From Chloroflexota bacterium (GTDB lineage: Bacteria > Chloroflexota > Limnocylindria > Limnocylindrales > CSP1-4), in contig JAJYJO010000018.1 in assembly GCA_021789435.1 (NCBI GenBank), forward strand, positions 1 to 35,350: DNA of 35,350 nucleotides, written 5' to 3'. This document shows positions 1-9,565 of this stretch, one piece after another; the stretch's first letter is position 1, and every line of letters begins with the position of its first letter. The position numbers were made by a program, and so were the translations under genes. Below the pieces are notes generated by a model. It saw only the letters and a program-made list of their open reading frames with translations. It was not told where the DNA came from and made no database searches.

Positions 1-495
1 CGCCGGACGGTCGCGGCGATGGGCGCGACCCTCGTGGGATTCGTGGCGGCGCGGGTCGCGGCCACGGCCTGGGTCCGCCCGAATCTCGCCTCGCCTCTCC
101 ACGAGTCCCTCTCGTTCTCGGTCGCGCATCCAGCCGTCGGCGTGCAGGCCCCGGCAAGCACGTTCTCGCTCATTCCTCCCCCGGTGAAGGTCCCGGACGG
201 CTGGGTCTACTCGACCGCGGTGGTCGACCCTTCCGGGCACACGCTCACGAGCCAGGGCCTGCAACAGGCCTGTCCCGCGCTCGGCCAGCTCCTCAACGCG
301 GGACCGGCGGCGGGACCACCGACAGCGGTCCACGCGTGCATCGACAAGCTGTCGGCGACCTACCACGTGCTCGTCACCTACCAGCCGGCCGGCCGCTTCT
401 GGCCGTTCCAGTGGGCCGAGACGGGGATCTTCCTCGTGGCCGCGCTGGCGCTGTGCGGACTCGCCTACTGGTGGCTGCGACGCCAGTACGCCTGA
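1..495 (+). CDS. ABC-2 type transporter permease, C-terminal fragment (5' end outside window)
   Basis: The frame is open from base 1 and ends at TGA 493-495, so only the last ~164 residues are present. The N-terminal part of the fragment looks like the end of a membrane segment (GATLVGFVAARVAATAWV). An extracytoplasmic stretch of about 100 residues with three Cys follows. The C-terminal end holds the motif QPAGRFWPFQWAETGIFL, a last hydrophobic helix (FLVAALALCGLAYWWL) and a short basic tail. This layout, with the RFWPFQW-E-GIFL motif before the last helix, matches the permease subunits of actinobacterial two-component ABC exporters as I recall them. The matching ATPase would be expected just upstream, outside the window. 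Substrate unknown. Family assignment is by motif memory only. Confidence 0.65.
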   Translation, partial: RRTVAAMGATLVGFVAARVAATAWVRPNLASPLHESLSFSVAHPAVGVQAPASTFSLIPPPVKVPDGWVYSTAVVDPSGHTLTSQGLQQACPALGQLLNAGPAAGPPTAVHACIDKLSATYHVLVTYQPAGRFWPFQWAETGIFLVAALALCGLAYWWLRRQYA

Positions 496-740
496 CGGCG
501 GCCGTAACGGCGACCACACGGGGGCTCGTCCTCGCCACGACATGGGTCCTGCTCTGCGTCGGAATCCTGGTGAGCGCATCCCGAACGGACATCGCGCTCG
601 GGTCTGTCAGCATGACGTGTACACCGCCCGGGCGGATACCGCCGGCAGGTAGCAGACAACCGTTGACGGCGCAGCTCCCGCCCAGGCTCAGCTTCCCCGA
701 GCGCCATTTCTGACCCTCCACCTACCACCCCCCGGCCGCG
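496..740. other. Intergenic stretch without a convincing gene
   Basis: Between the permease fragment and the Rrf2 promoter no well-supported gene is visible. A short + frame from GTG 471 to TGA 713 overlaps the permease end and encodes 80 residues with one hydrophobic segment (LVLATTWVLLCVGILVSA). It lacks a Shine-Dalgarno sequence and has a non-conserved-looking, Pro/Arg-rich tail. I treat it as unproven. No clear rho-independent terminator is seen. Confidence 0.4.
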
Positions 741-769
741 TTGACGGTGTGCGGGGGGCCGCGTATGAT
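741..769 (+). promoter_or_regulatory. Sigma70-type promoter of the Rrf2/suf operon
   Basis: TTGACG at 741-746 and TATGAT at 764-769 are separated by exactly 17 bp. Each hexamer differs from consensus at one position. It is the best promoter in the window and stands out in this GC-rich background. The operator dyad lies immediately downstream over the expected start site, which suits repression by the Rrf2 protein encoded next. Confidence 0.8.
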
Positions 770-772
770 CAT

Positions 773-793
773 TTCCGACGGTTTTGGTCGGAA
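773..793 (+). promoter_or_regulatory. Rrf2-type operator, copy 1 (CCGAC-N7-GTCGG)
   Basis: A perfect 7-bp inverted repeat TTCCGAC (773-779) / GTCGGAA (787-793) with a 7-nt A/T-containing spacer lies 3 bp after the -10 hexamer, covering the predicted +1. The same core and the same spacer length recur before sufU (7671-7695). Rrf2/IscR-family operators are dyads of about this size, so autoregulation by the adjacent Rrf2 protein is the natural reading. That is an inference. Confidence 0.75.
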
Positions 794-911
794 TTCGCCC
801 GCGACAGCAGCGGAGCGACGCGCCTGTCCCGGGCAGCCGACCGGCCGTCGCCACGACCCGCGAAGAGGCCGAGACCGGCCACCCCGCGAACAGGACCCGA
901 GGACCACGCCC

Positions 912-1475
912 CTGGCCGCGCGAACCTTCCACAGCACCGGCGCCGTCTCCTTCTCCACCAAGGGGGAGTACGGCGTGCGCCTGATGGCCCAGCTCGGCCG
1001 GCGCTTCGGCACCGGCCCCGCCTCCCTGACCGACATCGCGGAGGACGAGGAGCTGCCGCGGGCGTACCTTGAGCAGCTCGTCGTCAGCCTGCGCGACGCC
1101 GGCCTGGTCGTCAGCACCCGGGGCGCCCGCGGCGGCTACGAACTGGCCCGCCCGCCCGACGCGATCGCCATGGGCGAGATCCTGCGCGCCCTGGAGGGGC
1201 CGATCGTCCCGATGCTCTGCGCCAGCTCCGACCCGGAGCACGCCACGAGCTGTGGCCGGACCGGCCGCTGCACGGTGAACGTCCTCTGGGTCCGGGTCCG
1301 CGACGCGATCGCCGGGACGCTCGACTCCATGACCCTGGCCGACCTCGTCCCGGCGGACCTCCGCCGCGACCGGTCGCCGGACGTCGTCGGCGTCGCCGCC
1401 TCCGTCGGCACGGCCCCGGCCGTCGCCTCCGCGGCGACCGCCGGCGAGGCCCTGGTGACCCCGATCGAAGCCTGA
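912..1475 (+). CDS. Rrf2 family Fe-S-responsive transcriptional regulator (IscR/SufR-like)
   Basis: The protein has the Rrf2 winged-helix domain: FSTKGEYGVRLM at the start of helix 1, then YLEQLVVSLRDAGLV and the wing STRGARGGYELARP. A three-Cys loop, CASSDPEHATSCGRTGRC (C-X10-C-X5-C), is the cluster-binding position in IscR-like members. A Val/Ala-rich tail of about 45 residues follows the domain. It heads the suf genes and probably represses them in its holo or apo form, depending on cluster status. The start is uncertain. No ATG, GTG or TTG lies in frame between ATG 765 (inside the -10 box) and the internal ATG 984, which falls within the conserved helix. CTG 912, with GAGG at 899-902, gives a sensible 187-residue protein. 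The alternative ATG 765 would add about 49 low-complexity residues. Family call is firm; start is not. Confidence 0.85.
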   Translation: MAARTFHSTGAVSFSTKGEYGVRLMAQLGRRFGTGPASLTDIAEDEELPRAYLEQLVVSLRDAGLVVSTRGARGGYELARPPDAIAMGEILRALEGPIVPMLCASSDPEHATSCGRTGRCTVNVLWVRVRDAIAGTLDSMTLADLVPADLRRDRSPDVVGVAASVGTAPAVASAATAGEALVTPIEA

Positions 1476-1536
1476 CCCCGACCCGCAATCCACCCGCCTG
1501 CCTTCGGGCAGTCCCAACCAGGAGCACCGAACTGCC

Positions 1537-2433
<897 letters not shown>

Positions 2434-2451
2434 CACCGGCAGGCGGCGGCA

Positions 2452-2489
2452 AGGCGAGCTCGCGGCGGCGAGGCGAGCTCGCGGCGGCG
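2452..2489 (+). repeat. Perfect 19-bp tandem duplication between sufC and sufS
   Basis: Two head-to-tail identical copies of a 19-bp unit beginning AGGCGAGCTC lie at 2452-2470 and 2471-2489, in the 78-bp gap between the two genes. Each unit contains the palindrome GAGCTC. It looks like slippage or a recombination scar. No function is evident. Confidence 0.85.
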
Positions 2490-2511
2490 AGACAGCGAGG
2501 ACGATGCGACG

Positions 2512-3852
<1,341 letters not shown>

Positions 3853-4054
3853 GCGGCGCTCCGGGAGGAGCCCCGCGACGACCACGCCCCGCGACGCCCT
3901 TCCCGGGCGATGTTCCCCGCCTGAGGAGGCTGCCGCGCGAAGAACCCCTCGGGTCCGATTCGGGCTGGGCCCCGAGACGGCAGACGCCGGGGTGATCTGC
4001 CGCCTTCGACGTGGCGAACGTGCGAGGGAACCCGAGGTCGAAGGAACAAGGCCC

Positions 4055-4083
4055 TGTTCAGGGCGGATTGCTTTGGCTACGCT
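4055..4083 (+). promoter_or_regulatory. Weak candidate promoter for the cyclase gene
   Basis: TACGCT at 4078-4083 lies 15 nt before ATG 4099, with a poor -35 (TGTTCA, 4055-4060) at 17 bp. The gene has no Shine-Dalgarno sequence, which suits a short-leader transcript like those proposed for 7724 and 25003. The 246-bp gap upstream (3853-4098) holds only a small 5-bp hairpin at 3858-3871, not a good terminator. Confidence 0.3.
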
Positions 4084-4098
4084 TCGGGCCTGGCGATC

Positions 4099-7000
4099 AT
4101 GGCTCCCCGCCAAACGATGGTGCCCGTCCGGATGATCTGCACGAGCTGCGGCGCCGAGAACCGCGCAGGCCGCAAGTTCTGCGCCGAGTGCGCGGCCCCG
4201 CTCGCCCTCTCCTGTCCCGCCTGCGGCGCCCCCAACGAGCCCGGCGAGCGGTTCTGCGGCGAGTGTGCCGCGCCTCTCCCGGCCGCGGTCGTGCCCGGCC
4301 GGCCCCCGGCCGCCGGCGCGGAGCCTCCCGGTCCCGGGCCACGCCCCCTCGCCGAGCGCCGGCTCGTCACCGTCCTCTTCGCCGACCTGGTGGGATTCAC
4401 GTCGTTTGCCGAGGAGCGCGACCCGGAAGAGGTTCGTGAAGCCCTCTCGCGCTACTTCGACGTCGCCCGAGAGGTGGTCAACCGGTACGGCGGCACGATC
4501 GAGAAGTTCATCGGCGACGCGGTCATGGCGGTCTGGGGCGCGCCGTCGGCCCGGGAGGACGACGCCGAGCGGGCCGTCCGCGCGGCCCTCGAGCTGGTCG
4601 ATGCGGTGCCGGGCCTCGGGCCGAGCATCGCGGCCCGGGTCGGCGTCCTCACCGGCGAGGCGGCCGTCACGCTCGGCGCGACGGGCGAGGGGATGGTCGC
4701 CGGGGACCTCGTGAACACGGCATCGCGGCTGCAGTCCGTCGCGTCCCCGGGCACGGTGCTCGCCGGTGAGCCGACGATGCGGGCGGCCAGCGCGGCGATC
4801 GCCTTCGAGCCGGCCGGAGACCAGGCGCTCAAGGGCAAGCGCCTGCCGGTCGGCGCGTGGCGGGCGCTCCGGGTCGTCTCCCAGCGAGGCGGCCGGGGTC
4901 GCTCGGACCTCCCCGAGCCGCCGTTCGTCGGCCGCGACTCCGAGCTTCGCCTGCTGAAGGACCTGCTGCACGAGGTCGGCCGCGACCGGCGGACCCGGCT
5001 CGTCTCGGTCACGGGCCCGGCCGGCATCGGCAAGAGCCGGCTTGCCGGCGAGCTCGAGAAGTACGTCGACGGCATCGTCGAGACCGTTTACTGGCATCGG
5101 GGGCGCTCGCCCGCCTACGGCGAGGGGATCGCGTTCTGGGCCCTCGGCGAGATGGTCCGCGAACGAGCAGGGCTGGCGGAGAAGGACGACGAGGCGACGT
5201 CCCGCGCCCGGATCTCCGCCGTGGTGCGGGACTACGTCGCAGATGACGAGGATCGCCGCTGGGTGGAGCCGGCCCTGCTCACGCTGCTCGGGCTCGAGGA
5301 TCCGCCGCCGGGCGGGCGCGACCGGCTGTTCGCCGCATGGCGGGTCTTCTTCGAGGCGATCGCCGGCCGCGGACCGACGGTCCTGCTGTTCGAGGACCTC
5401 CACTGGGCCGACGGCGGTCTGCTCGACTTCGTCGACCACCTGGTCGACTGGTCGAAGGGCGTCCCGATCCTGGTCATCACCCTCGCCCGACCCGAGCTCT
5501 TCGATCGCCGGCCCGGCTGGGGCGCCGGCCACCGCGGGCAGACCTCGCTGGCCCTGGAGCCGCTGTCGGCCGCTGCGATGACCGAGCTCCTGGCCGGCCT
5601 CGTGCCCGGGCTTCCCGACCCGGCCGCCCAGGCGATCCTCGAGCGAGCCGCCGGCGTGCCGCTCTACGCGGTGGAGACGGTCCGGATGCTGCTCGCGGAG
5701 GGGCGACTCGAACGGGAACCGGACGGACGCTTCCGGCCGACCCGGGACTTCGGCACGCTCGCGGTCCCGGAGAGCCTCCGCTCGCTCATCGCATCGAGGC
5801 TCGACGGCCTCGAGCCCGCCGACCGGGCGCTGCTCCAGGATGCCGCGGTCCTCGGCCAGAGCTTCACAGCCGACGCGCTCGCCGCGATCGCCGGGAGCGA
5901 TCCCGACCGGGTCGGGTCCCGGCTCGCGGGCCTCGTCCGGCGCGAGCTCCTCGAGATCGTGGCGGACCCTCGGTCCCCGGAGCGTGGGCAGTACGTCTTC
6001 GTCCAGTCGATGGTCCGTGAGGTGGCGTACGGGACGTTGTCGAGACGGGATCGCCGCGAGAAGCACTTGGCGGTCGCCCGGCGGTTCGAAGCGCTCGGCG
6101 ACGACGAGCTGGCGGGCGCGCTCGCCGCCCACTACCTGGCGGCGCACGCCGCTTCCACCGCCGGTGCCGAGGCGGACGCCGTCGCGGTCCAGGCCCGGAT
6201 CGCCCTGAGGGCCGCCGCCGATCGCGCGTCGGCGCTGGGCGGTCACGAGCAGGCCCTGGTCCATCTCGAGCAGGCGTTGGCGATCTCGGCCGAGCCGGGC
6301 CAGCGTGTCCCGCTCCTCGAGCGGGCCGCCTTCGAGGCCAACGCCGCGGGGCGGTACTCGGTCGCCATCGAGCACGCCCGGACGGCCCTCACCTCGTACC
6401 AGGCCACGGACGATGGGGTAGCCGTCGGCCGCTCGACGGCGTTGCTGGCCGGAATCCTCATGGACGGCGGGCAGATCGTCGAGACGGCCGAGCTGCTGGA
6501 GCGCGCGATTCCGGCGCTGCCGGAGGGGACGGAGGGCCCGATCCGGGCGCGACTCCTTGCGCACCTGTCGCGTGCGTACATGCGCCTCGGGTTGCACGAT
6601 CGCGCCATCGAGACCGCCGACCGGGCCCTCCTCGTCGCCGAGCCGGAGGATCTCCGCGAGGTGGTCGCGGAGGCCTTCATCAACAAGGGGAGCGCACTCG
6701 GATACGTCGGGCGCTGGCGGGAGGGGGCCGCGATCCTCGCCGCGGCGGTCGATCTCGCCGACGAGGTCGGCGCCATCCGTGTCGGCCTCCGGGCCCGCAA
6801 CAACCTTGGGGCGGTCCTGTTCAGCGACGACGTCGCACGGACAGTCGAGATCGGGCTCGACGCGCTCGAGCTCGCGCGAAGGGTCGGTGACCGCAACATG
6901 GCGAACTGGCTCGCTGGCGCGACCTCGGGCGGTCGCTTCACCATGGGGCGCGACTGGGACGCCGGCCTCGCCCGCATCGCGGAGGCCCTGGAGGGGGCCT

Positions 7001-7629
7001 CCGACTCCGACCGGGTGGCCCTGCTCGGCGTCGCGCTGGAATACGAGTTCAGCCGCGGGCAGCCGCGCGTCGAGGACGTCGCCGAGTACCGCCGGCTGGC
7101 CGGTTCGGTCTCCGACCCTGACGCCGCGGGCACGCTCATCGCGATCGACGCGTACGAGGCCTGGCTGCGCGGCGATCTGCGGGCCGCATCGCAGGCCTTC
7201 CTGAGGGCGGCGGCCTCCGCCTCGCAGCAGAGCACGAAGCTGGGGTTCTGGGGTGTCCGGCTGGCCCTCTGGTGCGGAGATGCCGACCTGACTCGCCAGG
7301 CGGTCGACGCGCTGGAGACGGATCGCGTGGCCGGCCGACTGGGGCGCGCCATTCGGCTCGCCGGACGGGCGATCGTCGATGCCCTCGATGGGAGACACGA
7401 GGCGGCGCTGCGCGGGTTCCGCGGCGCCATCGACGATACGCGGGCGGCACACGCGGACTTCCAGCTCGCGGGGATCGCCATCGACGCGCGGATCGCCCTG
7501 CCCGACGAGCCCGGGATCCTGCCCTGGCTCGACGAGGCACGCTCCATCCTCGAGCGGATCGGGGCACGGCTCTACCTCGACCGCCTGGAGGCCGCGCTTC
7601 CGACGGAGGTCGCAGCGCCGGCCTCGTAG
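4099..7629 (+). CDS. Zinc-ribbon / class III adenylate cyclase / AAA ATPase / TPR regulatory protein
   Basis: A protein of 1176 residues with four modules. Two zinc ribbons come first, with Cys pairs at 14/17, 28/31, 39/42 and 53/56. A class III nucleotide cyclase domain follows from about 87 to 260, with metal Asp D96 in FADLVGFT, the substrate motif EKFIGDAVMAVWG, and the Asn/Arg pair in GDLVNTASRL. These look complete for cAMP synthesis. An AAA/STAND-type ATPase begins with P-loop GPAGIGKS near 305-313, with Walker B LLFEDLHWAD near 432. The C-terminal ~450 residues are helical, Ala/Leu-rich and TPR-like. Such cyclase-ATPase-TPR proteins are common in actinobacteria and Chloroflexota and are thought to be signal-responsive switches; their ligands are mostly unknown. 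Its position between sufS and sufU suggests, but does not prove, a role in sulfur or redox signalling. ATG 4099 has no ribosome site; no domain is broken. Confidence 0.88.
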   Translation: MAPRQTMVPVRMICTSCGAENRAGRKFCAECAAPLALSCPACGAPNEPGERFCGECAAPLPAAVVPGRPPAAGAEPPGPGPRPLAERRLVTVLFADLVGFTSFAEERDPEEVREALSRYFDVAREVVNRYGGTIEKFIGDAVMAVWGAPSAREDDAERAVRAALELVDAVPGLGPSIAARVGVLTGEAAVTLGATGEGMVAGDLVNTASRLQSVASPGTVLAGEPTMRAASAAIAFEPAGDQALKGKRLPVGAWRALRVVSQRGGRGRSDLPEPPFVGRDSELRLLKDLLHEVGRDRRTRLVSVTGPAGIGKSRLAGELEKYVDGIVETVYWHRGRSPAYGEGIAFWALGEMVRERAGLAEKDDEATSRARISAVVRDYVADDEDRRWVEPALLTLLGLEDPPPGGRDRLFAAWRVFFEAIAGRGPTVLLFEDLHWADGGLLDFVDHLVDWSKGVPILVITLARPELFDRRPGWGAGHRGQTSLALEPLSAAAMTELLAGLVPGLPDPAAQAILERAAGVPLYAVETVRMLLAEGRLEREPDGRFRPTRDFGTLAVPESLRSLIASRLDGLEPADRALLQDAAVLGQSFTADALAAIAGSDPDRVGSRLAGLVRRELLEIVADPRSPERGQYVFVQSMVREVAYGTLSRRDRREKHLAVARRFEALGDDELAGALAAHYLAAHAASTAGAEADAVAVQARIALRAAADRASALGGHEQALVHLEQALAISAEPGQRVPLLERAAFEANAAGRYSVAIEHARTALTSYQATDDGVAVGRSTALLAGILMDGGQIVETAELLERAIPALPEGTEGPIRARLLAHLSRAYMRLGLHDRAIETADRALLVAEPEDLREVVAEAFINKGSALGYVGRWREGAAILAAAVDLADEVGAIRVGLRARNNLGAVLFSDDVARTVEIGLDALELARRVGDRNMANWLAGATSGGRFTMGRDWDAGLARIAEALEGASDSDRVALLGVALEYEFSRGQPRVEDVAEYRRLAGSVSDPDAAGTLIAIDAYEAWLRGDLRAASQAFLRAAASASQQSTKLGFWGVRLALWCGDADLTRQAVDALETDRVAGRLGRAIRLAGRAIVDALDGRHEAALRGFRGAIDDTRAAHADFQLAGIAIDARIALPDEPGILPWLDEARSILERIGARLYLDRLEAALPTEVAAPAS

Positions 7630-7670
7630 AGCGCGCCAGGGCCGCGGCAGGCGACCCGGCCCGCGACGGC

Positions 7671-7695
7671 ATACCCGACTTCACTGGTCGGGTAT
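7671..7695 (+). promoter_or_regulatory. Rrf2-type operator, copy 2, before sufU
   Basis: A perfect 9-bp inverted repeat ATACCCGAC (7671-7679) / GTCGGGTAT (7687-7695) with a 7-nt spacer. The core CCGAC-N7-GTCGG is identical to copy 1 at 773-793. It lies just upstream of the -10 hexamer at 7708-7713, in the -35 region. Binding here would either block polymerase or take the place of the missing -35 as an activator site. Confidence 0.8.
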
Positions 7696-7707
7696 CGGCC
7701 GACGCGC

Positions 7708-7713
7708 TACACT
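7708..7713 (+). promoter_or_regulatory. -10 hexamer of sufU, leaderless-type
   Basis: TACACT ends 10 nt before ATG 7724, so transcription should start at or within a few bases of the start codon. There is no Shine-Dalgarno sequence. No -35 is seen at 16-18 bp; the operator occupies that place. Confidence 0.6.
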
Positions 7714-7723
7714 CGCGACATCC

Positions 7724-8143
7724 ATGGACGATCTCTATCGCGACTACATCCTCGAGCACTACCGCCGGCCCCACAACTTCGGCGTCCTGGAGTCCCCCGA
7801 CGCCTCGTTCGAGGGCAACAACCCGCTCTGCGGCGACCGGATCACGATCATGCTCGGCATCCGGGACGGCGTCGTCGCGGAGGTGGCGTTCACCGGCCGC
7901 GGCTGCGCGATCAGCCAGGCCAGCGCCTCGCTGCTGACCGACGAGATCAGGGGCAAGCGGGTCGAGGAGGTCCGGCAGATGACACCGGACGACCTCCTGG
8001 ACCTGCTGGGCATCGAGGTCAGCCCGGCGCGCCTCAAGTGCGCCCTCCTCTCGCTGGACACCGTCTCGCACGCCCTGGCGGAGCGGAGGCCGGACGGGCC
8101 GGGTGAGCCCGCCGCGCCGGCTGCCGCGGGCGGGGAGTCCTGA
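7724..8143 (+). CDS. sufU: SufU-like Fe-S scaffold / zinc-dependent sulfur acceptor
   Basis: 139 residues of the IscU/SufU fold. The metal ligands are visible: C36 and D38 in NPLCGD, C61 in GRGCAIS and C106 in RLKCALLS. SufU accepts the SufS persulfide through a zinc site and passes sulfur on. The Lys before the third Cys and GCAIS are SufU-like, since IscU has His-Cys there. However, C61 to C106 is 45 residues, the spacing of IscU, whereas SufU proteins usually have about 18 more. The SufU insertion is therefore absent. A Pro/Ala tail of about 15 residues ends the protein. The start ATG 7724 sits directly after its own promoter; longer in-frame extension upstream runs through the cyclase gene and the operator and is discarded. 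Confidence 0.92.
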   Translation: MDDLYRDYILEHYRRPHNFGVLESPDASFEGNNPLCGDRITIMLGIRDGVVAEVAFTGRGCAISQASASLLTDEIRGKRVEEVRQMTPDDLLDLLGIEVSPARLKCALLSLDTVSHALAERRPDGPGEPAAPAAAGGES

Positions 8144-8341
8144 CCGTGGCGAACCGCCGTTCCGTGCCGTCGGCTGCCGCATCGCCGGGCCGCTGCAGGT
8201 GTCGGCGGCCGGCCTGACGCCGCCGGCCCGCCCGCCGAACCGCTGCGTCGCCGCGGCCCGCGCGGCCGCTGGAACGGTCGGCCATCGTCCCGCATCCCGT
8301 CCCGCCGGGCCACGGCCCGTCGTCCACTCGGAGTCCCAGCC

Positions 8342-9565
8342 ATGCCGAAGTCCTACACCGAGATCCTCCGCGATCTCCGTGCCAGCGTCCCGGAACTCAG
8401 CCCGCTCGAGGTCGAGCTTGCCCTGGAGCGGCGGCCCGACACCCTGATCCTCGACGTCCGCGAGGAGTCGGAGTGGGAGCAGGGCCACATCCCCGATGCC
8501 TCGTTCATCCCGCGCGGCTACCTGGAGCAGTCGATCGAGGGCGAGACGACCGACCACGATCGGCCGATCGTCACCTACTGCGCCGAGGGGATCCGCTCGC
8601 TCTTCGCGGCCCGGACGCTCCAGGAGATGGGCTACGCCAACGTGGCCTCGATGGCCGGCGGCTTCCGGGCCTGGAAGGCCCACGGCCTGCCCTGGAAGAC
8701 GCCGGTCGCCTTCACCACCGAACAGCGCCAGCGCTACAGCCGCCACCTGCTGATCCCCGAGGTCGGAGCGGAGGGCCAGAAGCGGCTCCTCGACTCGAAG
8801 GTCCTCCTGCTCGGCGCCGGCGGCCTCGGCTCGCCGGCGGCCCTCTACCTGGCCGCCGCCGGGGTGGGCACGATCGGGATCGTGGACTTCGACACGGTCG
8901 ATCTCTCCAACCTCCAGCGCCAGGTGATCCACACCACGGAGCGGGTGGGGACGAAGAAGACGGAGTCGGCCCGAACGGCCATCAACGCCCTGAACCCGGA
9001 GGTCCGGGTGGTCCTCCACGAGGAGGTCCTGGACGACTCGAACGTCGAGCGGCTGATCGCCGGCTACGACGTGATCCTCGACGGGACCGACACGTTCGAG
9101 ACGCGCTACACGCTCAACGACGCGGCCGTCGCGGCGGGCATCCCCGTCGTCCACGCCTCGGTCTTCCGCTTCGAGGGCCAGCTGACCGTCTTCGTGCCCT
9201 ACGAGGGGCCGTGCTACCGCTGCCTCTACCCGACTCCGCCGCCGCCGGAACTGGCGCCCGGCTGCTCGGTCGCCGGCGTGCTCGGCGTGGTCCCGGGGAT
9301 CATGGGCATGCTCCAGACCAACGAGGCGCTCAAGCTCCTGCTCGGCGTCGGCGATTCGCTCGCCGGCCGGCTGGTGATCTTCGACGCGCTCGACGCCAGC
9401 TTCACCGAGCTCCGGCTGCGCCGCGACCCGGCCTGCCCGGTCTGCTCCGACGCCGCCCGGGAGGCGCGCGCGGCGGGTCGTCCGCTGCCGATCCCGGCCG
9501 CCGCGGGGGCGGCTCCGGCGGCCGGCCAGCCGTTCGTCCTGGGGGGCAGAGGAGTCATCGCATGA
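8342..9565 (+). CDS. moeZ: Rhodanese-MoeZ/MoeB sulfurtransferase and adenylyltransferase (rhodanese at N-terminus)
   Basis: 407 residues. The N-terminal rhodanese domain (about 15-117) has its active Cys at C80 in VTYCAEGIRS. The ThiF/MoeB adenylation domain starts near 126 with the ATP motif GAGGLGSP (158-165). It has zinc-binding pairs C291/C294 and C365/C368, and the conserved catalytic-loop Cys C308 (APGCSVAG). The enzyme should adenylate the C-terminal glycine of a ubiquitin-like carrier and thiolate it from the rhodanese persulfide. In MOCS3 and mycobacterial MoeZ the rhodanese is at the C-terminus; here the order is reversed. GAGGAG lies before ATG 8342's downstream neighbour, and this gene overlaps cysO by 4 bp (ATGA). 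The 198-bp gap after sufU contains no obvious gene or terminator. Confidence 0.9.
   Translation: MPKSYTEILRDLRASVPELSPLEVELALERRPDTLILDVREESEWEQGHIPDASFIPRGYLEQSIEGETTDHDRPIVTYCAEGIRSLFAARTLQEMGYANVASMAGGFRAWKAHGLPWKTPVAFTTEQRQRYSRHLLIPEVGAEGQKRLLDSKVLLLGAGGLGSPAALYLAAAGVGTIGIVDFDTVDLSNLQRQVIHTTERVGTKKTESARTAINALNPEVRVVLHEEVLDDSNVERLIAGYDVILDGTDTFETRYTLNDAAVAAGIPVVHASVFRFEGQLTVFVPYEGPCYRCLYPTPPPPELAPGCSVAGVLGVVPGIMGMLQTNEALKLLLGVGDSLAGRLVIFDALDASFTELRLRRDPACPVCSDAAREARAAGRPLPIPAAAGAAPAAGQPFVLGGRGVIA

Noticed and set aside
3858-3871. Hairpin after sufS as terminator
   Set aside because: Stem of only 5 bp and no following T run; not convincing as a rho-independent terminator.
8146-8217. 24-residue frame from GTG 8146 after sufU
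   Set aside because: No ribosome-binding site, Arg/Pro/Ala filler composition, no recognisable motif.
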